Below the pieces are notes generated by a model, which worked only from the letters and a program-made list of their open reading frames with translations, had not been told where the DNA came from and did not search any database. A DNA stretch of 64,000 nucleotides from Brevundimonas bullata (GTDB taxonomy: Bacteria > Pseudomonadota > Alphaproteobacteria > Caulobacterales > Caulobacteraceae): positions 558,001-622,000 of the forward strand of contig NZ_JACHLM010000001.1 of NCBI RefSeq assembly GCF_014207965.1, written 5' to 3'. Positions 7,355 to 17,851 of the stretch are shown here, piece after piece; within the stretch, counting starts at the first letter, position 1; every line of letters starts with the position of its first letter. The position numbers and the translations under genes were made by a program.

Positions 7355-8665
7355 ATGAACGACGCCGCCTCCTCCCTGCCCGTGGTCATCGTCGGCGGCG
7401 GCTTTTCGGGCGCCATGCTGGCTGCGCGGCTGGCCGAGCGCGGCCAGGCCTCGGCCCTGATCGAGCGCGGCGACGCCTTCGGTCTGGGCGTGGCCTACTC
7501 GGCGACGCTGGATGCCCATCGGCTGAACGTGCGGACCGAACGGATGAGCGCCCTGGCCGAGCGACCCGGCGACTTCGCCGACTGGCTGAAGGCGCATCAT
7601 CCCGACCGCGCCGACCCCAACGGCTTCGCCCCGCGTCGGCTCTACGGCCTCTACGTCCGCGCCCGACTGGATAGTGTCGAAGCGGCGCATCCCGGCCTGA
7701 TCCAGCGCGCGAACGGCGAAGCCGTCGCCGTCGAGGGACAGACCGTGGCCCTGTCGGACGGGCGACGCATCCAGGGCCGGGCCGTGGTTCTGGCCACCGG
7801 CAACCCGGCGCCGCGCAATACGCCGACGGGGCAGAACCCGCGCATCCTGTCCAATCCCTGGGCGCCGGGCGCCTTGGACCACATCCAGCCCGGCGACGCC
7901 CTGCTGATCCTCGGCTCCGGCCTGACGATGGTCGACGTGGTTCTGGGGCTGCAGGCCCAGGGCTGGCGCGGCGCGGCGACGGCGGTTTCGCGACGCGGCC
8001 TGACGCCCCGCGCCCACGGCCAGCATCACGACGCCCCGGCGCCCCTGCCGCCCGAGGCGCTGACCGGCGTCCTGTCGGCGCGTCTGGCCTCGGCCCGACG
8101 GCTGGCGCGTGAACACGGCTGGCGACAGGTCATGGAGGGCTATCGGCCGATCACCGCCGAGCTGTGGCGCAAAGCAACCGCGCAGGAACGCGCCCGCTTC
8201 CTGCGCCATCTGCGCCCCTGGTGGGACGTTCACCGCCACCGCATCGCGCCCGAGATCGCCGCGGCGCTGGACGCCCTGATCGCCGAGGGCCGGTTGAGCG
8301 TCATTGCCGGGCGCGTCGCCGCGACCAAAGCTTCGCCCGACGCCGTGAGCCTGAGCCTCCGTTCGCCGCGCGGCGCGCCGCAGACGTTGACGGCCCAATG
8401 GGTGATCGACTGCACCGGACCCGGCCACGACGTCACGACGACGCCGCTGACCGCCGCCCTGATCGCGGAGGGCCGCGCCCGTCTCGATCCGCTGAAGTTG
8501 GGGTTGGACCTGGACGAGGCGGGTCGCGTCCGCCACGCCGACGGCACGCCGGATCAGGACCTCTACGTCCTCGGCCCGCCCGCCCGCGCGGCCCTGTGGG
8601 AGACCATCGCCGTGCCCGACATCCGCCAGCGCATCGAGGCGCTGACGGACGTGCTCACAGCCTAA
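7355..8665 (+). CDS. FAD/NAD(P)-binding protein (COG4529-like oxidoreductase)
   Basis: A 436-residue protein with an N-terminal dinucleotide fold, [21 protein letters not shown], an internal [11 protein letters not shown] motif and a second Rossmann strand [17 protein letters not shown]. The layout fits the NAD_binding_9/COG4529 family of uncharacterised flavin-dependent oxidoreductases, which resemble hydroxylases. The ATG after GGTGATCC was chosen; nine upstream codons are unlikely to be translated. It follows the phosphohexomutase gene by 41 bp. Its TAA stop interlocks with the glmM TAG stop on the other strand (CTAA, 8662-8665). Substrate unknown. Confidence 0.85.
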   Translation: MNDAASSLPVVIVGGGFSGAMLAARLAERGQASALIERGDAFGLGVAYSATLDAHRLNVRTERMSALAERPGDFADWLKAHHPDRADPNGFAPRRLYGLYVRARLDSVEAAHPGLIQRANGEAVAVEGQTVALSDGRRIQGRAVVLATGNPAPRNTPTGQNPRILSNPWAPGALDHIQPGDALLILGSGLTMVDVVLGLQAQGWRGAATAVSRRGLTPRAHGQHHDAPAPLPPEALTGVLSARLASARRLAREHGWRQVMEGYRPITAELWRKATAQERARFLRHLRPWWDVHRHRIAPEIAAALDALIAEGRLSVIAGRVAATKASPDAVSLSLRSPRGAPQTLTAQWVIDCTGPGHDVTTTPLTAALIAEGRARLDPLKLGLDLDEAGRVRHADGTPDQDLYVLGPPARAALWETIAVPDIRQRIEALTDVLTA

Positions 8666-10011
8666 CCCGCCGCCTTCACCGCCGCCGAAACCTCGGCGAC
8701 CACGCGCTTGACCAGGGCCTCGTCGTCGCCCTCGGCCATGACGCGGATCAGTTTCTCGGTGCCCGACGGGCGGACCAGCAGACGGCCCGAACCGTTCAGG
8801 GCGGCCTCGGCCTCGGCCATGGCGGCCTTGACCTTGGCGTCTTCCAGCGGCTTGCCGGCGGTGTAGCGGACGTTCTGCAGCAGTTGCGGCACCGGCTCGA
8901 ACTGGCGCGCCAGCTCGCTCATCGGCACGCCGGTCTCGACCAGAACCGCCAGCACCTGCAGCGCCGCCATCAGGCCGTCGCCGGTGGTGGCGTAGTCCTT
9001 CAGGATGATGTGGCCCGACTGCTCGCCGCCGATGTTGAAGCCGCCCGCGCGCATCCGCTCCATGACATAGCGGTCGCCCACCTTGGTGCGCTCCAGCGTC
9101 AGGCCCTCGGCCTTCAGTTTACGCTCCAGCCCCAGGTTGGACATGACGGTGGCGACCACGCCGCCACCGTTCAGTCGGCCCTTGCGCGCCCAGGCCAGAC
9201 CGACCAGGGCCATGATCTGATCGCCGTCGACCACATGACCCTTCTCGTCGCAGATGATGACCCGATCGGCGTCGCCGTCCAGGGCGATGCCGATGTCGCA
9301 GCGATAGCGCTTCACCGCCTCGGACACGGCCTCGGGATGGGTCGAGCCGCATTCGGCGTTGATGTTCAGGCCGTTCGGCTCGACGCCGACGGGAAAAATC
9401 TCGGCCCCCAGCTCATAGAGGGTGGTCGGGGCCACGCGGTAGCCGGCGCCGTTGGCGCAGTCGATGGCGATGCGCAGGCCCTTGAGGCTGAGCTTCTTGG
9501 GGAAGGCCGACTTGGCGATTTCAATATAGCGCGGCGGGGCGTCGTCGATGCGCTTGACCCGGCCCAGCTTGTTGGCGGGGGCCAGGTCCTGATCCAGCCC
9601 CTCGTCCATCATGGCCTCGATCTTCAGCTCGATCTCGTCCGACAGCTTGTAACCATCCGGCCCGAACAGCTTGATGCCGTTGTCGGCGTAGTCGTTGTGC
9701 GAGGCCGAGATCATGATGCCCAGATCGGCGCGCATCGAGCGCGTCATCATGGCCACGCCCGGCGTCGGCAGGGGCCCGAAGGTGCGCACGTCCATGCCGA
9801 CCGAGGCCAGCCCCGCCACCAGGGCCGGCTCGATCATGTAGCCGGACAGGCGGGTGTCCTTGCCGATCACCACCAGATGGCGGCGGTCGTCGTCGGTGCG
9901 GAACATCTTGCCCGCCGCCAGACCCACGCGCAGCGCCACCTCGGCCGTCATCGGATGGGTGTTGGCGCGACCACGGATGCCGTCGGTGCCGAAGTATTTT
10001 CTCTCGCCCAA
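8662..10011 (-). CDS. glmM: phosphoglucosamine mutase
   Basis: A 449-residue enzyme converting glucosamine-6-phosphate to glucosamine-1-phosphate for peptidoglycan and LPS. It begins with the diagnostic [11 protein letters not shown]; the phosphoserine motif ISASHN lies at 101-106, the metal loop is ALDGDADR, and the phosphate loop is [14 protein letters not shown] place the start at a TTG (10009-10011), because GAAGGA lies 8 nt upstream and family members begin here. An ATG 13 codons further up gives a basic extension that is not family-like. It is divergent from glmS, the enzyme one step earlier in the pathway, across 193 bp. Confidence 0.95.
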   Translation of the reverse strand: MGERKYFGTDGIRGRANTHPMTAEVALRVGLAAGKMFRTDDDRRHLVVIGKDTRLSGYMIEPALVAGLASVGMDVRTFGPLPTPGVAMMTRSMRADLGIMISASHNDYADNGIKLFGPDGYKLSDEIELKIEAMMDEGLDQDLAPANKLGRVKRIDDAPPRYIEIAKSAFPKKLSLKGLRIAIDCANGAGYRVAPTTLYELGAEIFPVGVEPNGLNINAECGSTHPEAVSEAVKRYRCDIGIALDGDADRVIICDEKGHVVDGDQIMALVGLAWARKGRLNGGGVVATVMSNLGLERKLKAEGLTLERTKVGDRYVMERMRAGGFNIGGEQSGHIILKDYATTGDGLMAALQVLAVLVETGVPMSELARQFEPVPQLLQNVRYTAGKPLEDAKVKAAMAEAEAALNGSGRLLVRPSGTEKLIRVMAEGDDEALVKRVVAEVSAAVKAAG

Positions 10012-10204
10012 GGGCGTCGTCCTTCGCTGGCGGCGCCGGAGGGTTTGCAAAGAAACCTTCCGAAACCCATTTTTTGATGTCGCCGGCCTTCGCTTCCCCT
10101 AGACGCAAGATCACAGGGCGAGACGGGCGGAACCCTCTCGCTTACCCCTTACGGCGGCGTCGCGCAAAGCGAGACCGCTTCGCCCCTTGATCGGAGCAGA
10201 CCTC

Positions 10205-12019
<1,815 letters not shown>

Positions 12020-12104
12020 GCGGAACCTGAACCCTCAGCCGCCGTTTGGAACGGTCACGGTTTGCGCCTATGACAGGCGCCTAACGGCTGTTTCAGGACG
12101 ACTG

Positions 12105-12983
12105 ATGACGACTTCCCCCGCACGCCTTCGCAAGGCGGTTCTTCCCGTGGCTGGCCTGGGCACCCGCGTCCTGCCCGGCACCAAGACCACGCCGAAGGAG
12201 CTGCTGAACGTCGTTGATCGGCCCATCCTCAGCTACATCGTCGAGGAAGCGCGCGAGGCGGGGATCGAGCACATCGTCTTCGTCACCGGCCGCGCCAAAC
12301 AGGCGATCGAAGACTACTTCGACCATCAGATCGAGCTGGAGGCCCAGCTTCTGGCCAAGGGCAAGATCGAGCTGCTGGAGGCCATGAACGCCGAGCTGGC
12401 CACGGCTGGGGAGATGAGCTTCACCCGCCAGATGCAACCCAAGGGCCTGGGCCACGCCGTCTGGTGCGCCCGTGACATCATCGGCCACGAGCCCTTCGCC
12501 GTCATCCTGCCCGACGTCATCGTCGATTCGCAGCCGGGCGCCCTGAAGCAGCTGGCGGACCTCTATGCCGAGGTCGGCGGCAATGTCATCGGCGTCGAGG
12601 CCGTGCCCGAGGCCGCCGCCCACAAATACGGCATCATCGACCCCTCGGCTCAGGACGGCCGTCGCTTCGCCATGAAGGGCATGGTGGAGAAACCCGCCCA
12701 GGGCACGGCGCCGTCCAACATGTCGATCTCGGGCCGCTACATCCTGCAGCCGGAAATCTTCGATCTGCTGGAAACCCAGGAAAGCGGCGCGGGCGGCGAG
12801 ATCCAGCTGACCGACGCCATGGACCGGCTGATGAAGACCCAGACCTTCACCGCCTATGAGTACGAAGGCGTGACCCACGACTGCGGCGACAAGATCGGCC
12901 TGTTGCGCGCCAATGTCGCCCTGGCCCTGAAACGCCCCGACCTGGGCGAAGCCACCCGCGCGGCGATCACCGCTCTGCTCTGA
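12105..12983 (+). CDS. galU: UTP--glucose-1-phosphate uridylyltransferase
   Basis: A 292-residue enzyme making UDP-glucose for exopolysaccharide, glycolipid and LPS synthesis. The nucleotidyltransferase signature VLPVAGLGTRVLPGTK is at the N-terminus; KELLNVVDRPILSYIVEEA, FVTGRAKQAIEDYFD and YEGVTHDCGDKIGLL follow. Length is typical of bacterial GalU. It lies 85 bp downstream of glmS on the same strand. UDP-glucose is also the substrate of SqdB, whose gene lies about 1.3 kb further on. Confidence 0.95.
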   Translation: MTTSPARLRKAVLPVAGLGTRVLPGTKTTPKELLNVVDRPILSYIVEEAREAGIEHIVFVTGRAKQAIEDYFDHQIELEAQLLAKGKIELLEAMNAELATAGEMSFTRQMQPKGLGHAVWCARDIIGHEPFAVILPDVIVDSQPGALKQLADLYAEVGGNVIGVEAVPEAAAHKYGIIDPSAQDGRRFAMKGMVEKPAQGTAPSNMSISGRYILQPEIFDLLETQESGAGGEIQLTDAMDRLMKTQTFTAYEYEGVTHDCGDKIGLLRANVALALKRPDLGEATRAAITALL

Positions 12984-13243
12984 ACAGCCTCAGCATTCGT
13001 GAGACGAAACACGCCATTACCTTAGGCACATGAGACAAAACCTCACGATCGCTCAGAATACGAGATAGTTTCCCCATATACCCCAAGTTTACCTCAACAA
13101 ATTCGTGTAACTTGGCCGATTGAACGCTGCGTTTTTTTCGAGACAGCGCTACGTCCGTTCGCCTAACGTCGATCTCCAGTCAAGCAACGCCCTTTTATGC
13201 TGACGCTAATGGCGCGGCGATGGGCCTAAACTGGAGACGCACG
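12984..13243. other. AT-richer intergenic region with an inverted repeat
   Basis: A 260-bp gap between galU and the first UrcA gene that is visibly lower in GC than its surroundings. It contains a 7-bp perfect inverted repeat, CCAAGTT (13083-13089) and AACTTGG (13109-13115), and a run of seven T at about 13131. It probably holds the galU 3' end and the UrcA promoter. No ORF or RNA gene could be supported. Confidence 0.4.
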
Positions 13244-13597
13244 ATGAAGATCTTGGTCACGGGGGCGGCATTGCTGCTCGCGGTCGCCCCCCCTTGCACC
13301 GTACAGGCCCAAACGGCCGCCGTTCCGGCGCACGCCGAAACCCTTGCTGTCGCCTACGCCGACCTGGACCTGAGCCAGCCGGCGGCGACCCGCTTGTTGA
13401 ACAATCGGCTCAGATCCGCCGCCCAGCGCGTCTGCGGCGACCCCAACCTGGTCGTGGCCGCCCCCCGCGCCCGCCACTGGTGCGTCAGAGACGCCGTGCA
13501 GGACGGCTGGAACCAGGTCGCCGCGCACGGCGCGATCCGATCCGCCGAAAGCCGCCCCGTCATGATCGCGGCCTTGCGCACCCGACCGCGGCCCTAG
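13244..13597 (+). CDS. UrcA family exported protein
   Basis: A 117-residue protein with a Sec signal peptide (MKILVTGAALLLAVAPPCTVQA, cut near residue 22-24). The UrcA family core is present: VAYADLDLSQPAATRLLNNR, AAQRVCGD and the second Cys in HWCVRDAV. UrcA proteins are small secreted or periplasmic proteins frequent in Caulobacterales and sphingomonads, without a defined function. The paired cysteines probably form a disulfide. The start was chosen at the ATG that opens the signal peptide, with CTGGAG upstream. It is tandem with a close paralogue 149 bp downstream. Confidence 0.85.
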   Translation: MKILVTGAALLLAVAPPCTVQAQTAAVPAHAETLAVAYADLDLSQPAATRLLNNRLRSAAQRVCGDPNLVVAAPRARHWCVRDAVQDGWNQVAAHGAIRSAESRPVMIAALRTRPRP

Positions 13598-13746
13598 ACT
13601 CGGGAACGACCTTGTGAAGGTCCGGCGACAGAACCTCGTGTTTCACGAAGAACAATGACCGCGCCGACCAGTTGTCAGACATCAGTCGGTCGCTGGTCTT
13701 TTGCGAAAGGACAAGCGCAGCGGAAGGGCGATCAGGAGATTGCAAG

Positions 13747-14100
13747 ATGCACACGACGATCATGGGCGCAGCCCTGTTGCTCGCCATCGCCACGCCGAAC
13801 GGCGTCCAAGCCCAAACCCCGGCCACCCAGCCCGTCAAGGGCGCTGAGGCTGTCATCGTATCCTATGCCGACCTCGACCTGAGGCAGCCGATGGGAACCC
13901 GAATGCTGGATCATCGTCTCAAGACGGCGGCCCGGCGTACCTGCGACACGGCCAGCCTGCCGATGGACCACTATCTGGTCCGTCACTGGTGCATCAGGGA
14001 CGCCGTGGCGGACGGGTGGGCCCAGGTCGCCGCCCGCCGCGCGGATCAATACGCCGGGAGGCCCACCGTGACCCTCGCGGCCCTGCGAACGCGTCGATAG
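13747..14100 (+). CDS. UrcA family exported protein (second copy)
   Basis: A 117-residue tandem paralogue of the preceding gene. It has a signal peptide MHTTIMGAALLLAIATPNGVQA, a core VSYADLDLRQPMGTRMLDHR, ARRTC and RHWCIRDAVADGWAQVAA. The last third is nearly parallel to the first copy (VTLAALRTRR against VMIAALRTRP). AGGAG lies 7 nt before the ATG. The region between the copies carries two small perfect palindromes (for example GACCTT-gtg-AAGGTC at 13608-13622), which may be regulatory or end the first transcript. Function unknown. Confidence 0.85.
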   Translation: MHTTIMGAALLLAIATPNGVQAQTPATQPVKGAEAVIVSYADLDLRQPMGTRMLDHRLKTAARRTCDTASLPMDHYLVRHWCIRDAVADGWAQVAARRADQYAGRPTVTLAALRTRR

Positions 14101-14240
14101 CCTGGCGCCCGCCGCCCTCGCGTCCGGCACGGGGGCGGCGGGCGGCGCTCGGTCGCATCAAGACCCGCATCGCCGCCGCTTCCGCCCGCCCCCGCCATCG
14201 GCTAGGCAGGGGGGAGTGATAGACGACACAGGGTTCGACC

Positions 14241-15461
14241 ATGCGGGTGATCATTCTCGGCGGCGACGGCTTCTGCGGCTGGCCCACGGCCCTGCACCTG
14301 TCGGCGCGCGGATGGGAGGTGCTGATCGTCGACAACCTCAGCCGTCGCAACATCGACAATGAGCTGGAGGTCCAGTCCCTGACCCCCATCCGCACCATGG
14401 GCGAACGCATCAACGCATGGCGCGAGGTCAGCGGCCGCACCATCGACTTCGTCAACATGACGGTGGGCAAGGAGTTCGACCGCCTGGTGGCCCTGATCAA
14501 GGACTGGGCGCCCGACAGCGTCGTCCACTTCGCCGAGCAACGCGCCGCCCCCTATTCGATGAAGTCGGCGCGGCACAAGCTCTACACCGTCGACAACAAT
14601 CTCAACGCCACGAACCACCTGCTGGCGGCCATCGTCGAGAGCGGCCGGGACGTGCATCTGGCCCACCTGGGGACCATGGGAGTCTATGGCTACACCACCG
14701 CCGGGCTGCGCATTCCCGAGGGCTATCTGAAGGTCACGGTCGACACCGACCACGGCCCGACCGAGCAGGAGATCCTGTTCCCGCCCAATCCGGGCAGCAT
14801 CTATCATATGACCAAGACGCAGGACGCCCTGCTGTTCCAGTTCTATGCCAAGAACGACGGCCTTCGGATCACCGACCTGCACCAGGGCATCGTCTGGGGC
14901 GCCCAGACCGAGGAGACGAAGCAGGACGAGCGCCTGATCAACCGCTTCGACTATGACGGCGACTACGGCACGGTGCTGAACCGCTTCCTGATGCAGGCGG
15001 CGGTCGGCTATCCGCTGACGGTGCACGGCTCGGGCGGCCAGACGCGGGCCTTCATCCACATCCAGGACACGGTGCGCTGCGTCGAGTTGGCGCTGAACAA
15101 TCCGCCCAAGTCCGGCGACCGGGTCAAGATCCTGAACCAGATGACCGAGAGCCGCCGCGTCCGCGACCTGGCCCGCATGGTGGCCGACATGACCGGCGCC
15201 GAGGTTCACAACGTGCCCAACCCGCGTCAGGAGGCCGACGAGAACGAACTGGTCGTCGCCAACGACCAGTTCCGCGACCTGGGCCTGAAGCCGATCACCC
15301 TGGCCGAGGGGCTGATGGCCGACGTCACCGACATCGCCCGCCGCTACGCCGACCGGGCCGACCGTTCCAAGATCGCCTGCGTCTCGGCCTGGAACGACAA
15401 GCGCGCAGAAGCGCTGCAGTCTCAGGGGAAAGACGTCCCCGACGTCGCCAAGACCGCCTGA
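14241..15461 (+). CDS. sqdB: UDP-sulfoquinovose synthase-like NAD-dependent epimerase/dehydratase
   Basis: A 406-residue extended SDR enzyme resembling plant SQD1 and bacterial SqdB along its whole length. These make UDP-sulfoquinovose from UDP-glucose and sulfite. Matches include IILGGDGFCGWPTALHLS, DSVVHFAEQRAAPYSM, HLGTMGVYGY, the catalytic YHMTK (188-192), TDLHQGIVWG, VHGSGGQTRAFIHI and the late VPNPRQEADENE. It would head sulfolipid (SQDG) or sulfo-sugar synthesis. No sulfoquinovosyltransferase is adjacent. It may form an operon with the SDR gene 10 bp downstream. Family assignment is strong; whether the product is SQDG is inferred. Confidence 0.88.
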   Translation: MRVIILGGDGFCGWPTALHLSARGWEVLIVDNLSRRNIDNELEVQSLTPIRTMGERINAWREVSGRTIDFVNMTVGKEFDRLVALIKDWAPDSVVHFAEQRAAPYSMKSARHKLYTVDNNLNATNHLLAAIVESGRDVHLAHLGTMGVYGYTTAGLRIPEGYLKVTVDTDHGPTEQEILFPPNPGSIYHMTKTQDALLFQFYAKNDGLRITDLHQGIVWGAQTEETKQDERLINRFDYDGDYGTVLNRFLMQAAVGYPLTVHGSGGQTRAFIHIQDTVRCVELALNNPPKSGDRVKILNQMTESRRVRDLARMVADMTGAEVHNVPNPRQEADENELVVANDQFRDLGLKPITLAEGLMADVTDIARRYADRADRSKIACVSAWNDKRAEALQSQGKDVPDVAKTA

Positions 15462-15471
15462 CCGGATCGCC

Positions 15472-16371
15472 ATGACCCAGCCTGCCCCCGCCGCCTTGTC
15501 CCTGCTGGTCTTCGGCGGCGGCTATCTGGGGCTTGAGGCGGCGCGCGAGGCGATCCGACGCGGCGCTCGCGCCTTCGCCACCTCGCGCGATCCGGCGCGA
15601 CGCGCGGAATTGACGGCGGCGGGCGTCCTGCCGATCGATCCGGCCGACACGGCGGCGTTGCGGGCCGCGGTCGATGAAGCCTCGGCCATCCTGATCACCG
15701 CAGCGCCCGACGGCGCCGGCTGTCCCGGCCTGAAGGCCCTGATCCCGGCGATCACAGCCTCGGGCGCCTATCCCGACTGGATCGGCTATGTCTCCTCCAC
15801 CGCCGTCTATGGCGACCGGGCGGGCGGCTGGGCCTTCGAGGACGACGAACTGAACGCCGCCAGCCTGGAGGGCGCGCGACGCGTGCGGGCCGAGCAGGAC
15901 TGGCTAGACGCCGGACGCGGCATGGGGCTGACGGTGCAGATCTTCCGCCTGCCCGCCATCTACGGCCCCGGCCGTTCGCCGCTGGACCGTCTGCGCGAAG
16001 GCATGGCCCGACTGGTGAAGAAGCCTGGCCAGGTGTTCAACCGCATCCATGTCGAGGACGCCGTAGCCGGGGTCTTCGCCTCCATGGCCCGCCCCCATCC
16101 CGGCCGCGCCTATACCCTGGCCGACAATGAGCCGGCGCCGGCGGACGTGGTGATGGCGGGAGCGGCGACGCGGCTGGGCCTGCCCCTGCCGCCCGAGGTG
16201 TCGCTGGACGACCCGTCCGTCTCGGACGCCATGCGGCGCTTCTACAATGACAACAAACGCCTCTCGAACGCCCGCGCCAAAGCCGAGCTAGGCTGGCGGC
16301 CCAAATACCCGACCTGGCGCGAGGGATTGGAAAGCATCCTCGCAGCCCCGCCGCCGCAAGGGCGCCCCTGA
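15472..16371 (+). CDS. SDR family oxidoreductase (NAD-dependent epimerase/dehydratase-like)
   Basis: A 299-residue atypical SDR with a Rossmann start LLVFGGGYLGLEAAREAIRRG, an active-site-like SSTAVYGD, the IYGPGRSPLDRLREG segment, and NRIHVEDAVAGVFASM. This is the layout of the YeeZ-like group, which often lacks a clear catalytic YxxxK. The C-terminus reads ARAKAELGWRPKYPTWREGL. It begins 10 bp after sqdB, so co-transcription is likely, but its substrate cannot be inferred. A dispersed palindromic repeat follows immediately. Confidence 0.85.
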   Translation: MTQPAPAALSLLVFGGGYLGLEAAREAIRRGARAFATSRDPARRAELTAAGVLPIDPADTAALRAAVDEASAILITAAPDGAGCPGLKALIPAITASGAYPDWIGYVSSTAVYGDRAGGWAFEDDELNAASLEGARRVRAEQDWLDAGRGMGLTVQIFRLPAIYGPGRSPLDRLREGMARLVKKPGQVFNRIHVEDAVAGVFASMARPHPGRAYTLADNEPAPADVVMAGAATRLGLPLPPEVSLDDPSVSDAMRRFYNDNKRLSNARAKAELGWRPKYPTWREGLESILAAPPPQGRP

Positions 16372-16373
16372 AC

Positions 16374-16413
16374 GCGCTCAAGCAGCGAGCGACCGCGTCG
16401 CGAGCGTAGCGCC
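16374..16413 (+). repeat. dispersed ~40-bp palindromic repeat, copy A
   Basis: Starts GCGCTCAAGCAGCGAGC and ends GCGAGCGTAGCGCC around a CG-rich centre. Related copies lie at 22580-22618, 27312-27352, 43746-43775 and 59561-59601. This copy sits 2 bp after the SDR stop, between convergent genes. The centre (ACCGCGTCGC) has diverged from the CCGCCGCGCGGCG of other copies. Confidence 0.7.
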
Positions 16414-16429
16414 TCTTCGTTTCATAAAG

Positions 16430-17053
16430 TCAGAAAGGAAGAATGTTCCGCTGGCGGCTGTAGCTCATGGTGCCGACGTTGGCGCCCAGGCGCAGGCCGA
16501 CGCCGGTGCGGATCGGGGCCAGGACGATGCCGTCGGCACGCTGATAGTTCACGCCCAGGCCCGCGACCAGATAGGCCGAGCCCTCGACGCCGGGGTAGCG
16601 GCGATAGAGCATGTCCGGGTGATAGAGACCGTAGACCAGGGTGAATACGCGGCTGGCGTTGCCGCCCACGTCCCAACCGATCGAAGCCCCCTGCCAGAAG
16701 ACTTCCTGGGACGCCGAGAGGTCCTTCATGTGCAGCGCCCCGCGACCGTAGCGCACGCCGACGACAGCCGCGCCGGCGGCTTCCTCGCCGGCGATATAGG
16801 CGGTCGGGCGGTCGCCCTGTTCGGCGAAGACGCGCTCAAGGGCCGAGCCCATGGCCTCGGCGGCGATGCCCATTTCGCGCGATCCGGCCGAGACCAGCTC
16901 CTCGAAGGTATAGGCCTGGGCGTTCTGGTCCGAGGCGATCGGGTAGTTGGGGTCGGTCGGCTGGCGCGTCGAGGCGCAGGCGCCGAGGCCCACGGGCAGA
17001 GCGCCGGCGGCGGCGAGACCAAGGCTGGTGCGGATCAGTTGGCGGCGATGCAT
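16430..17053 (-). CDS. DUF1134 family lipoprotein
   Basis: A 207-residue protein with an N-terminal MHRRQLIRTSLGLAAAGAL and a lipobox LGAC, indicating a lipoprotein; the RR pair could also mean Tat export. The mature part (YTFEELVSAGSREMG, SIGWDVGGNASRVFTLVYGL, GVGLRLGANVGTMSYS) matches the alphaproteobacterial DUF1134 family. The family is related to the SH3-like/EipA group studied in Brucella for envelope integrity. The start was placed at the ATG opening the signal sequence; an 11-codon upstream extension is less likely. It is monocistronic. Family call is confident; role in envelope homeostasis is only suggested. Confidence 0.85.
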   Translation of the reverse strand: MHRRQLIRTSLGLAAAGALPVGLGACASTRQPTDPNYPIASDQNAQAYTFEELVSAGSREMGIAAEAMGSALERVFAEQGDRPTAYIAGEEAAGAAVVGVRYGRGALHMKDLSASQEVFWQGASIGWDVGGNASRVFTLVYGLYHPDMLYRRYPGVEGSAYLVAGLGVNYQRADGIVLAPIRTGVGLRLGANVGTMSYSRQRNILPF

Positions 17054-17269
17054 GTCGAGGCTCCTGACAGAGGACGGGTCGCCCATCGTCGCGGGCTTGA
17101 CCTTACCGTCCGTGTCTTTTGCGGCAGCCTTGGGGCTTTAAGGTTAACCGAACCTTGCTTGGCTGTATTCCGCGCCGTCCAAGCCGATCAAGGCTTCGTC
17201 AGCAGCCTCTCGGGCGCCCCCGGGAGCCTCTAACATCGCGGGCCTCAAGTAGCGCGAAGCGCGATAGGC

Positions 17270-17306
17270 CTCAAAAAGAAAACACTAGGGCAAAGCCCTA
17301 GTGTTT
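17270..17306 (-). terminator. Rho-independent terminator ending the phe operon
   Basis: A perfect 12-bp inverted repeat, AAACACTAGGGC (17280-17291) and GCCCTAGTGTTT (17295-17306), with a 3-nt loop. On the minus strand it is followed by a T-rich stretch (TTTTCTTTTTGA counted from the arm). The right arm contains the TAG stop of the UPF0114 gene, so translation termination and the terminator overlap. Confidence 0.85.
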
Positions 17307-17849
17307 GTCGGTCTTCGCGGCGATCCAGTCCATGAGCGCCAGCAGCACGCCCGAGGCCACGAAGGTCAGGTGGATGATCACGGCCCACATCAGACCGGCC
17401 TCGTCCAGCGGCACGCCCGGCTTGCCGATGTTCATGAAGCTCTTGAGCAGGTAGATGGCCGAGATCGCCACGATGGAGGCGATCAGCTTCATCTTCAGGC
17501 CCGAGAAGTCGACCGTGCCCATCCACGGCGGCCGATCCACGTGGTTCTCGTCCAGATCCAGCTTGGACACGAAGTTCTCGTAGCCGGAATAGATGACGAT
17601 CAGCAGCAGGTTGCCCGCCAGCGACAGGTCCACCAGGCTGAGGATGGCCAGGATGGCGCCGTCCGACTTCATGTGGCCTTCGCCCATGACGAAAGCTTGC
17701 GGCACGTAATAGATCAGTTCCCGGACGAAGACAGCCAGCAGCATGATCAGGGCCGCGACCAGCCCCAGGTAGAAGGGCGCCATCAGCCATCGTGCGCGGA
17801 ACAGGCTGCGCTCGAACTGAACCTCGGCCCAGGGCTTCTTGTCCGCCAT
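17298..17849 (-). CDS. UPF0114 (YqhA-like) membrane protein
   Basis: A 183-residue inner-membrane protein with about four hydrophobic helices, at about residues 20-45, 66-90, 120-138 and 150-175. Family landmarks are FERSLFRARWLMAPFYLGL, SLVDLSLAGNLLLIVIYSGYENFVS and the tail LTFVASGVLLALMDWIA. The family is widespread but has no assigned function. It begins 2 nt after the pheT stop, so it is the last gene of the phe operon. Its stop codon is embedded in the operon terminator hairpin. Confidence 0.88.
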   Translation of the reverse strand: MADKKPWAEVQFERSLFRARWLMAPFYLGLVAALIMLLAVFVRELIYYVPQAFVMGEGHMKSDGAILAILSLVDLSLAGNLLLIVIYSGYENFVSKLDLDENHVDRPPWMGTVDFSGLKMKLIASIVAISAIYLLKSFMNIGKPGVPLDEAGLMWAVIIHLTFVASGVLLALMDWIAAKTDKH

Positions 17850-17851
17850 CC

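Noticed and set aside
10012..10204. Possible glmS ribozyme or riboswitch before glmS
   Set aside because: The ribozyme is known from Gram-positive bacteria. The 193 bp are shared with divergent glmM and show no matching core.
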